Below are positions 16,504-23,837 of a stretch of DNA of 49,857 nt, piece after piece. Source of the DNA: Hyphomicrobiales bacterium. GTDB lineage: Bacteria > Pseudomonadota > Alphaproteobacteria > Rhizobiales > Rhizobiaceae. The translations under genes and the position numbers were made by a program. Positions within the stretch are counted from its first letter, which is position 1. Each line of letters opens with the position of its first letter. The DNA lies in contig UCLB01000015.1 of NCBI GenBank assembly GCA_900473205.1, forward strand, positions 1-49,857, written 5' to 3'. The notes under the pieces were generated by a model. That model was not told where the DNA came from, did not search any database, and was given only the letters and a program-made list of their open reading frames with translations.

Positions 16504-17121
16504 ATTAGGTCCACGTCACGTCTTGCGCCTGCGATCGGCGCAGCGGCAAAACCGTGTAGTATCCACAAAAGCTCTCAATCATCAGGACGCTCGATTGAAG
16601 ATAAACCACCCTTTATTCTGACAGCCCGGATCGAAGATCAGGATCTCGCGCCCTTTAATCGTCTTCGGCAAGCACACTTTCCACCAGGGCGAAATTTTCT
16701 TCGCGCTCATCTGACCATGTTTCATCGGTTGCCGGGCGCGTGTGAAACACAGATCGTAGATGCACTGCTCAGCATTGCGCATGAGACGGATGCTATAATT
16801 GCCGGGGTCAACGGTGTTAGGCATCTTGGCGCAGGCGTTGCCTATTCGATCGACAGCTTAAGGCTGCAAGACGTTCGGGCAACTTTGAAAAGAGAGTTTG
16901 CAGCGTGGCTTGGCCCTCAGGATAATCAGAAATGGCAACCGCACATAACGGTGCAGAACAAATCCACTAAAACCGAGGCCGACAATCTCTACCGAAACCT
17001 GAGCCGAGAGTTTAAGCCGCACCCAATTTGGGTCACCGGTCTCGATTTGTGGGAATATAGGGGCGGGCCGTGGGGGCAGAAAACATATGTGCCTTTTAAC
17101 GCTCCAACTGACATTGTCTGA
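16504..17121 (+). CDS. 2'-5' RNA ligase-like 2H phosphoesterase, no standard start codon
   Basis: The frame carries both HxT motifs of the 2H fold: HLTM just before the first in-frame ATG (16717) and PHITVQN near the middle. Conserved sequence starts well upstream (PPFILTARIEDQD, then RQAHFPPGRNFL), so ATG 16717 cannot be the true start. The frame is open from about 16480 with no ATG, GTG or TTG in this part. The best candidate is ATT at 16504 with GGAG five bases before it. Either this is a rare ATT start or an ATG was mutated and the gene is silent. The family acts on cyclic phosphates and 2'-5' bonds in RNA or small nucleotides. The gene stands alone. Confidence 0.7.
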   Translation: MRSTSRLAPAIGAAAKPCSIHKSSQSSGRSIEDKPPFILTARIEDQDLAPFNRLRQAHFPPGRNFLRAHLTMFHRLPGACETQIVDALLSIAHETDAIIAGVNGVRHLGAGVAYSIDSLRLQDVRATLKREFAAWLGPQDNQKWQPHITVQNKSTKTEADNLYRNLSREFKPHPIWVTGLDLWEYRGGPWGQKTYVPFNAPTDIV

Positions 17122-17248
17122 GCGCATCCTTACCCTTCGGTCGACGTGTTTCAGTCACGCAACCTGTCAAATGCCCTTAGATTCCCTTCCAACAAACAGG
17201 CCCCAAAATTTAGATCGTGAACAAGCCATTCTAATACCATGGTAGAAG

Positions 17249-18142
17249 CTACCTCGGGACATACCTTGTCCAAGGATGCTCTTCTTTGAAGCCAAGCACC
17301 TCGCGTGCCTTGCGATTGGAAAGTGGTGCTTCTTCCTTGTCCATTTCCCTAATTATCGGCGTATCAGGGCAGTATTTGGCTAGAAATTCGGCGGTCGGGA
17401 TATCTGCGGTGATCTTGTCATTGACCGCGTTGAAAACTTGAAATCCCAATCCGTCTTTTTCGATGCAGAGATGAACGAGATTGCCGAGATCACGTGCGTC
17501 GACGTAGCTCCAGGCATTGCGTTTTCGGGACATAGGTTCATCAAGAAAGGCTGGAAATCTCGAGTATTCCTGCGGTTCGATTACGTTGGCGATGCGCAAC
17601 GCGTAGATATCTGCATTGTAGCGCATGGCAAACGCGCGCGCGGTCTTTTCATTTACGAGCTTCGATAGTCCATAACTGTCCATCGGATCGGAATCGTAGT
17701 TCTCATCCAAAGGAAATGCGTGGAAATCCTTGTCGCCTTCTGCAAAACAAACACCATAAGTCGTTTCGCTCGAGGCGATGATGACCTTTCGGACGCCCAG
17801 CTTCATAGCTGCCTCTATGACGTTGTATGTGCCGACCACATTCGCTTTGAACGTGTTGTTGTCCGGCTCAATCAAAACGCGTGGAATGGCTGCAAAATGT
17901 ACGACGACATTAGGCCCAGTCGGCGGCGCGCCTTCTTCGAAACCGTCAAAGCCAAAATGCGTGGTTAGTGCGTTGAAAACCTGACCGCTATCGGTAATAT
18001 CTGCAATCAGTGTGCTGACACCTTGCAGATCCAGGGGCTTCAGGTCAACATTTAGAACGGAATAACCCTTCTCAAGTAGCTTTGTAACAGCGTGCCGCCC
18101 AGCCTTGCCAGTGCCACCTGTAAAAACGATACGTTTCGTCAT
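17249..18142 (-). CDS. NAD-dependent epimerase/dehydratase (extended SDR)
   Basis: 297 residues. N-terminal NAD loop FTGGTGKAGRH, HFAAIPR motif, catalytic Tyr and Lys in SYGLSKLVNE, and an extended-SDR C-terminus. Similar proteins include UDP-sugar epimerases and uronate dehydrogenases; the sequence TYGVCF with YGLSK fits a sugar or sugar-acid substrate. The ATG at 18142 is preferred over GTG 18151 because AAGGTGG lies at the right distance. A lone gene, no operon partner. Confidence 0.88.
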   Translation of the reverse strand: MTKRIVFTGGTGKAGRHAVTKLLEKGYSVLNVDLKPLDLQGVSTLIADITDSGQVFNALTTHFGFDGFEEGAPPTGPNVVVHFAAIPRVLIEPDNNTFKANVVGTYNVIEAAMKLGVRKVIIASSETTYGVCFAEGDKDFHAFPLDENYDSDPMDSYGLSKLVNEKTARAFAMRYNADIYALRIANVIEPQEYSRFPAFLDEPMSRKRNAWSYVDARDLGNLVHLCIEKDGLGFQVFNAVNDKITADIPTAEFLAKYCPDTPIIREMDKEEAPLSNRKAREVLGFKEEHPWTRYVPR

Positions 18143-18304
18143 GTTTGCCACCTTTTTTGAAGCTTGGTCACATCATAAAATCGATCAGCATACGGCCTAG
18201 GTCTACGAATGTAGCCTAATCTATCAGATGAAATGAAACGCTAGTTTTTCTCAAATCTATAGCCGGAAATGGGTGTCGCGTCGAATTGCGACACCCAAAT
18301 GATT

Positions 18305-19123
18305 TCAAGCCAGAAACTCGATCAAATCCTGATTCAGGCGCTTGGGCACCGTTGCGAACAGGCCGTGCGGTTCGCCATCGTATTCGATGAATTTCGCACC
18401 CGCGATTGCCTTTGCTGCTGCACGGCCCGTTGGATCGATTGGGACTGTTTTGTCGCCGGTGCCGTGAATGACCAGCGTTGGGATGGTGAAGGCGGCGAAA
18501 TCGGGTCTGAAGTCTGTTTTGCCGAATGCATCGACGCAATCGATTGTTGCTTTGGGGCTTGCCATAACGCCCAGCACGAAGGACCAGTCAAGCACGCCCT
18601 GGCTGACGGGGCTGGTGACAAAGCCGACGCCATAGAATGTTTTCGCGAAGCTCTGAAGGAAGGCGAAGCGGTCTTCGCGGATATCGTTTTTCATGCCTTC
18701 GAATACGCTAGCATCGACACCATCGGGATTGGTCTCGTCTTTCAGCAGATAACCGGCGACGGATGCGACGAGAACGGCTTTCGAGACCTTCGACGCGCCG
18801 TGGCGTGAGAGATAGCGAGCGATTTCACCGCCACCCATGGAAAAGCCGACGAGTGAAACCTGCTGAAGCTCAAGGCCATCAATGATGGCGGCGAGGTCAT
18901 CGGCAAAAGTATCGTAATTGTAACCGCTGGCGGGGTGTCCGGACTGGCCAAAGCCTCGGCGGTCATAGGTGATGACCCGAAAACCTGCTTCGAGCAGAGC
19001 GACGGTTTGGTATTCAAACATGTCGCCCGTGAGCGGCCAGCCGTGGATGAGGATGACGGGGCGGCCTTCGCCCACGTCCTTGACATGCAGTTTCGTACCA
19101 TCTTTTGCGTCGATGAATGCCAT
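18305..19123 (-). CDS. Alpha/beta hydrolase, non-heme chloroperoxidase type
   Basis: 272 residues with oxyanion loop HGWPLTGDMF, nucleophile elbow GFSMGGGE (Ser about 99), DRRGFGQS, acid in HGTGDKTVP and the triad His in GEPHGLF. This is the pattern of cofactor-free chloroperoxidases/esterases, which in vivo act mainly as esterases or perhydrolases. GGGAG lies 7 bases upstream of the ATG at 19123. It is transcribed alone. Substrate unknown. Confidence 0.9.
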   Translation of the reverse strand: MAFIDAKDGTKLHVKDVGEGRPVILIHGWPLTGDMFEYQTVALLEAGFRVITYDRRGFGQSGHPASGYNYDTFADDLAAIIDGLELQQVSLVGFSMGGGEIARYLSRHGASKVSKAVLVASVAGYLLKDETNPDGVDASVFEGMKNDIREDRFAFLQSFAKTFYGVGFVTSPVSQGVLDWSFVLGVMASPKATIDCVDAFGKTDFRPDFAAFTIPTLVIHGTGDKTVPIDPTGRAAAKAIAGAKFIEYDGEPHGLFATVPKRLNQDLIEFLA

Positions 19124-19409
19124 CTGGAGACTCCCTTGGTGATGTCACCGGGTAAAGCGCAATGGGGCGCATCGCGTTCCATCTCAAACCGACAATCTCA
19201 AGACGGCATCGCAGCCTGACTACCAAGTCCTGAGGCTGACTTATTACACGCTTACGTCGGAGTGTGATCCACGTTCGAAAAAACGGACAGCAAAAAGAAT
19301 ACGGGGTCGATCCCGGCGGCTGCCTATTCACTGCATTTCAGAAGGAACGAATGCACGCAGATAAAGTTAGAGAGTCTCTACAAGCAAAAATTCATAAGGA
19401 GACTTTCCA

Positions 19410-19487
19410 ATGGGCCGTGGCATATTACTCTGGATGCTGGGTATTCCCCTTCCGATCATCATCCTTCTCGCCATTTTTCTGCGATAG
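19410..19487 (+). CDS. Tiny membrane peptide (25 aa)
   Basis: AAGGAG nine bases before an ATG, followed by 25 codons and TAG. The product begins MGRGILLWMLG and continues as one hydrophobic span (IPLPIIILLAIFL) ending in Arg. The stop lies two bases before the next gene, so the two are coupled. Very short single-span peptides in this position are common in rhizobia, though the role is unknown. Confidence 0.6.
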   Translation: MGRGILLWMLGIPLPIIILLAIFLR

Positions 19488-19489
19488 GA

Positions 19490-20392
19490 ATGACGATGCC
19501 CCTATCTAGCACTTCGGGTGCAATGCCCGTCGAATCGTCCCAGACAGCGATGTCGTGGGGCCCTATCATTGGTGGCGCTTTCGCAGCGACAGGCGTTACC
19601 TTGATCATGTTGCTTCTTGGCTCCGGCTTTGGCCTCACCATGGTTTCACCCTGGTCGGGCGAAAGCAGCTCTGCCGCAACCCTCGGCGTGACGGCAGCCA
19701 TCTGGCTGATTGCGGTTCAGTGGCTGTCTTCTGCTCTCGGCGGATATTTGACCGGGCGACTGCGCACCAAGTGGGCAGCCGTCCATACTGACGAGGTGTT
19801 CTTTCGGGATACGGCGCATGGTTTCCTGAGCTGGGCGCTGGCAACCGTGATTGTCATGGGCTTCCTCGCGTCGTCGCTGACCTCTCTCGCAGGTGCCGGT
19901 GCATCTGCCGTTGGCTCTGCCGCATCGACTGCCGCCATGGCTGGGGCTGCGTCGTCTAACGGTTCGACCAGTGGTGCAGATCTTTCGACGTCGTATTTCA
20001 CCGACGCACTTTTGCGGCCTGAACGCGTAACGGCAGAAGCGAGAACGGATAACGCCGCGGCAGCTGCGGAGGTGTCTCGTATTCTTCTGCAAGGCGCCGC
20101 AAATGGTGAAGTCGCTGAGCCGGACCGTGCCTATGTCGCCAGCATTGTATCGGCCCGGACGGGTTTGAACGAAGCGGATGCTCGCACCCGCGTCGACACC
20201 GTGCTTGGACAGATCGAAGCTGCCAAGGTCAAGGCACAGGAAGCAGCCGATACCGCTCGCAAAGCAGCGGCAACCACTGCTCTGGTTGGTGCGATCTCCT
20301 TGCTGGTTGGAGCGTTTATCGCTTCGGCAGCGGCCGCACTGGGTGGCAAGCAACGCGACGACGAGGAAGACCTTCTGGTATCGCGCGGCTAA
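19490..20392 (+). CDS. Membrane protein of unknown function
   Basis: 300 residues. Hydrophobic spans are visible near residues 25-50, 65-85, 108-130 and 263-288. A Ser/Ala/Gly-rich stretch follows the third span, and a helical, Ala-rich cytoplasmic or periplasmic part (EARTDNAAAAAEVSRILL, then DTVLGQIEAAKVKAQEAA) precedes the last span. Starts are ATG 19490 or 19496, with AGGA before the first. It shares a transcript with the 25-residue peptide upstream and ends in the hairpin at 20412. Confidence 0.75.
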   Translation: MTMPLSSTSGAMPVESSQTAMSWGPIIGGAFAATGVTLIMLLLGSGFGLTMVSPWSGESSSAATLGVTAAIWLIAVQWLSSALGGYLTGRLRTKWAAVHTDEVFFRDTAHGFLSWALATVIVMGFLASSLTSLAGAGASAVGSAASTAAMAGAASSNGSTSGADLSTSYFTDALLRPERVTAEARTDNAAAAAEVSRILLQGAANGEVAEPDRAYVASIVSARTGLNEADARTRVDTVLGQIEAAKVKAQEAADTARKAAATTALVGAISLLVGAFIASAAAALGGKQRDDEEDLLVSRG

Positions 20393-20411
20393 TCACTGCT
20401 CGCTCACTTTT

Positions 20412-20430
20412 GGGGTGCCACTGGCACCCC
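20412..20430 (+). terminator. Intrinsic terminator
   Basis: GGGGTGCC-ACT-GGCACCCC, a perfect eight-pair stem followed by ATTTCTTT, 20 bases after the membrane protein gene. Confidence 0.75.
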
Positions 20431-20491
20431 ATTTCTTTGCGAAGCACTCAGAACGTTTACGATCGATGACAAAAAACGCTTATTGGCGCTC

Positions 20492-21079
20492 TTACGCTGT
20501 AAGGTCATGAAGATCGGTGGTGATGGCGTCACCGACTGAAAACTCCGAGAACCGAACATTCAGTCCGCCTCGCTCCGGCGTACATGCGGTCAGCCCGACA
20601 AGATAATGAGGGGCCTCCGGAAACGGGGCAAGGCGCAGCAGTGGCCATATCCTGCCATCGGATGATGCCTGAATGCGCATCGTGCCATTCTTCAACGTAA
20701 TCCGGATGTAGAAATCCTCGAGTTCCTTAAACGGCTGGGACACTGACCAGTCGGATTTGCCATCTGTGACAACGGTGCTGAGGAAGCGCTCTCCGTCGGT
20801 AAATTCCACCCCGGTCTTTACCCATCGATTTTCATCGATGCGCACCATGAGGCCGGCTTGATCATAGAGAGACCGAAATTCCCCCTGTACGCGGACACGA
20901 GCTGTGAAGCCATCGTCAGCGGTGATGCCGAGGAAGTGCCCGCTGTCACGCGTGAAACCGTAATGGGTCTTACGCCAGAAATCGGTGTTCGCATCCGTTG
21001 TAATGATGAGGCCGGTTTCTGTGGCTTCCCATACCGCAGGCTCATTGAGCCATTTGGCTTCTTTAAGATTGATCAGCAT
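20492..21079 (-). CDS. DUF1349 domain protein (concanavalin-like fold)
   Basis: 195 residues. Family phrases are TDFWRKTHYGF, YDQAGLMVRIDENRWVKTGVEF and an RIQASSDGRIW-type strand, as in DUF1349 / 'regulation of enolase protein 1' beta-sandwich proteins that may bind carbohydrate. The open frame extends to 21136, but the conserved part starts at MLINLKEAKWL, so ATG 21079 with GGGAAG upstream is chosen. Function unknown; no operon partner. Confidence 0.85.
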   Translation of the reverse strand: MLINLKEAKWLNEPAVWEATETGLIITTDANTDFWRKTHYGFTRDSGHFLGITADDGFTARVRVQGEFRSLYDQAGLMVRIDENRWVKTGVEFTDGERFLSTVVTDGKSDWSVSQPFKELEDFYIRITLKNGTMRIQASSDGRIWPLLRLAPFPEAPHYLVGLTACTPERGGLNVRFSEFSVGDAITTDLHDLTA

Positions 21080-21196
21080 GAGGCTTCCCTGGAACTGCGG
21101 TTTGCGTGGCGGTAGGAGCCAAGCGATACCTGTCATCGGTGTCTGCGTAAAGAAAGCGTCTCCGTTTTAGGAGACGCCTGACCAGACATACCACTT

Positions 21197-22027
21197 TCAG
21201 GCTGGCAGTTTCATCTGCTTGCGCAGGCTTTTGTCAAACGCATTTGCGGGTACGAAACGGCGCAGGAAATGCAGTTGACGAGCGGCTTTTGTGGCGGGAT
21301 AGCGCAGCTTTGGCGACTTGGCCATTGCCGCTTTCACCACCGCTTCTGCGACAAGTTCAGGGGCATCGCCCGCCTTGATCGCGCTGTTCCAGCCCGCCTC
21401 AATCGTTTTCCGGCCCTGATCGTACACACTCGTCATACGGTCGGGCTGGGTTGCGTTATGGTCCAGCGCTGTGTTCGTGAACGCTGGCTCAACCAGTAGC
21501 ACCCGCACACCAAGCGACCTGACTTCGTGGTCGAGGGACTCCGAATACCCCTCAACGGCATGTTTTGTGGCTGCGTAGAGCGCACTGAACGGACTGGGGA
21601 TGAAGCCAACCACAGAGCTGATGTTGATGATGCGCCCGCTACGCTGCCTGCGCATGATGGGCAGCACCTCATTGGTAACGCGGACGATCCCGAACACGTT
21701 GAGGTCGAAGAGAGCCTGCGCCTGCTCGACCGACGATTCTTCGGCACCGCCGATCAATGCACCGCCCGCATTGTTGACAAACACGTCGATGCGGCCCGCC
21801 TGATCAACGACCTCAGCAACCATCCTGGCCACCGACGCGCTGTCCGTCACGTCACATTCAAGCATGGTGATACCCGCTGTTGACGCTGGCCTGGCTTTCC
21901 TGCTGGTGCCGAACACCTGATACCCTGCCAACTGAAGCGCCTTGGCCGTAGCAAGGCCGATGCCTGATGCCGCGCCTGTGACGACCGCGACGCTGCGATT
22001 GCTTGTGTTCATTTTGGTGACTTTCAT
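21197..22027 (-). CDS. Short-chain dehydrogenase/reductase
   Basis: About 276 residues: cofactor loop TGAASGIGLATA, NNAGG, Ser in INISSVVG, Tyr and Lys in YAATKHAVEGYSES. This is the classical SDR with a long C-terminus, as in retinol/17-beta-HSD-like enzymes. The frame runs on to 22186, which would overlap the next gene by about 100 bases; ATG 22027 or 22012 removes the overlap. It follows another SDR and a YciI-like gene in the same direction and is probably co-transcribed with them under the HxlR regulator at 23357. Confidence 0.88.
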   Translation of the reverse strand: MKVTKMNTSNRSVAVVTGAASGIGLATAKALQLAGYQVFGTSRKARPASTAGITMLECDVTDSASVARMVAEVVDQAGRIDVFVNNAGGALIGGAEESSVEQAQALFDLNVFGIVRVTNEVLPIMRRQRSGRIINISSVVGFIPSPFSALYAATKHAVEGYSESLDHEVRSLGVRVLLVEPAFTNTALDHNATQPDRMTSVYDQGRKTIEAGWNSAIKAGDAPELVAEAVVKAAMAKSPKLRYPATKAARQLHFLRRFVPANAFDKSLRKQMKLPA

Positions 22028-22088
22028 TTGCCTGACGAGGCGGTTGAGCGAATATGTGCGGCGGGAACGACCACATGCGTCGAAAACT

Positions 22089-22868
22089 TCATTGATGGAC
22101 GCGGTATCGAGCGGCGGGTTCGGAATTGCTGAAGCCTGCCGCCAGAACACCGCGGGCTTGCTCGAACGCGTCCCATGCGGCGACATCCGGGACAGGCGGG
22201 ATCGTGACGAGTTCCTTGCGGTCGAAACCGATCAGAGCAGCATCGACGAGGTCGTCCACCTCCATGACGTTCGCAATGCGGTTGATGTCACCGCCTGCCC
22301 GATCGAAGATTTCGGTGCGGGTTGCGGCGGGCAGAACTGCCTGCACGTAAATGCCCTTCGCGGTGAGTTCGGCGGCAAGGCTTTGCGACATTGTCAAAAT
22401 GTAAGACTTGGTTGCCGCGTAGATACCATGAGAGTGCTCCGGAAGCAGCGCCAGCACAGAAGCGATGTTCACGATGGACCCACTGCCCCTTTCCACCATT
22501 CCGGCAACAGCAGCGGAAGCAAGCAAGGTCGGAGCCGTCACGTTCAGCCGCAGGAGCTTGTCCATTGCAGTTGGATCGGCTGAGATGAAGCCACCGAGAA
22601 GCCCTGCCCCGGCATTGTTGATAAGGATGTCGATATAGGGTGCCGCCTTGAGGCGCTCTGCGACAAGACCGAGCTGGTTTTCGTCTGTGAGGTCCGCCGT
22701 GATGATTTCGACAGCGATACCATGGGCCTGCTCAAGCTCAGAGGCGAGCGCTTTCAGCCTATCGGTGGCGCGGGCCACTAGGACGAGATCGTGGCCGCGC
22801 GCTGCGAGGCGGCGTGCGTAAACTGAACCGATACCGCTGGAAGCGCCGGTGATGAGTGCGATGGTCAT
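22089..22868 (-). CDS. Short-chain dehydrogenase/reductase (DltE-like)
   Basis: 259 residues: TGASSGIGSVYARRLAARG, LINNAGAG, Ser in VNIASVLALL, Tyr-x3-Lys in YAATKSYILTMS. The wording after the cofactor loop (RAAARGHDLVLVAR type) is that of the DltE/YqjQ-like SDR group with unassigned substrates. The ATG at 22868 follows GGAAGG. It lies 74 bases past the YciI-like gene. Confidence 0.9.
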   Translation of the reverse strand: MTIALITGASSGIGSVYARRLAARGHDLVLVARATDRLKALASELEQAHGIAVEIITADLTDENQLGLVAERLKAAPYIDILINNAGAGLLGGFISADPTAMDKLLRLNVTAPTLLASAAVAGMVERGSGSIVNIASVLALLPEHSHGIYAATKSYILTMSQSLAAELTAKGIYVQAVLPAATRTEIFDRAGGDINRIANVMEVDDLVDAALIGFDRKELVTIPPVPDVAAWDAFEQARGVLAAGFSNSEPAARYRVHQ

Positions 22869-22942
22869 GGAGGTTCCTTCCGGCGGTCTCTTTGACTGCC
22901 AGTTGCTTGAGGTTTCGAGATAAACCGCGGGAATTTGCAGCC

Positions 22943-23239
22943 TTAGCCGCGGAACTTCAGGTGGAGCATTGGATGGTGTTCGTAATGGCCCACGCCGTTT
23001 TGCACGATCGGGTCTTGTGATGTCAGCGTTTCGATATCTTCATCATCGGCGACTTGATAGAGCGAAACGCCGTAGCCGCCGGTGGGATCCATCACTGGCC
23101 CGTGTGCCACGATCTTTCCTTCGCTCAGGAGTAGGTCAAGAAAAGCGCCGTGCTGACCCATCCAGTTTTTCTCGTCCACCGTCATCGTGGCGAAGAAATC
23201 GAAGCGCGGCGGGATGTATTTGCAGAGGTAGTACTTCAT
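22943..23239 (-). CDS. YciI-like protein
   Basis: 98 residues with the YciI/YCII fold: MKYYLCKYIPPR at the start, then FLDLLLSEGKIVAHGPV and a C-terminal GVSLYQVADDEDIETL. Members are small dimeric barrel proteins with a His-Asp pair, often placed with dehydrogenases or sigma factors. The ATG at 23239 is used instead of GTG 23245. First gene of the leftward group opposite the HxlR gene. Confidence 0.85.
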   Translation of the reverse strand: MKYYLCKYIPPRFDFFATMTVDEKNWMGQHGAFLDLLLSEGKIVAHGPVMDPTGGYGVSLYQVADDEDIETLTSQDPIVQNGVGHYEHHPMLHLKFRG

Positions 23240-23317
23240 GATCACATCCTGACTGACTGGCTATCTGCCGTTTCGACATCCCCTTTGAATTAAGGCTGGA
23301 ATGTCGATGACCGATGA

Positions 23318-23339
23318 GATACTATCATTTCGATACTAT
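23318..23339. promoter_or_regulatory. Direct repeat GATACTAT x2, candidate HxlR operator
   Basis: Two identical eight-base copies with starts 14 bases apart, just before the HxlR gene in the divergent region facing the YciI-like gene. The overall region is AT-rich and suits a promoter. Binding by the HxlR product is inferred from position. Confidence 0.4.
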
Positions 23340-23356
23340 ATCACTACTAATTTGAG

Positions 23357-23794
23357 ATGGACATGAAAAATCTTTTGGACCAACCCTGCCTCATCGCGCG
23401 AAGCCTCTCCTTGATCGGTGACGCGTGGAGCATGCTGATCCTGCGCGATGCCCATGCAGGTTCGACACGCTTCGAAGAATTTCGCAAAAACCTGGGGATC
23501 GCACCAACGATGCTGACCACAAGGCTCACCGCCCTGGCGGAAGAGGGAATTCTGGAAAAGCGCCGATATTCCGAGCGTCCGCCAAGGGACGAATATCAGC
23601 TGACGGCTGCGGGCCGGGACTTCTTACCCGTTCTCTTTGCTCTTGGAGCATGGGGAGGAAAACATCGTGGTGGGGGTGAGTTCACGAGGTTTTACGACGA
23701 GGCAACGGGAGAGGAGATTGAACCCGTTACCATAGACAAAAAAACCGGTGCGCCCATTGGCACGCGGCCTATCAAGATCGTTATGCCCACCTGA
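23357..23794 (+). CDS. HxlR family transcriptional regulator
   Basis: 145 residues with the typical N-terminus CLIARSLSLIGDAWSMLILRD and winged helix GIAPTMLTTRLTALAEEGIL, then the beta hairpin RRYSERPPRDEYQLT. HxlR proteins are small dimers that respond to reactive aldehydes, quinones or redox state and usually control the gene next door. The layout here points to the YciI/SDR/SDR group. The first ATG (23357) has no strong ribosome binding site; the ATG two codons later is also possible. Confidence 0.92.
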   Translation: MDMKNLLDQPCLIARSLSLIGDAWSMLILRDAHAGSTRFEEFRKNLGIAPTMLTTRLTALAEEGILEKRRYSERPPRDEYQLTAAGRDFLPVLFALGAWGGKHRGGGEFTRFYDEATGEEIEPVTIDKKTGAPIGTRPIKIVMPT

Positions 23795-23837
23795 TAAAAA
23801 AGAAGATCCGTCCGAACGCGCCGAATCCTCGCTCAGC

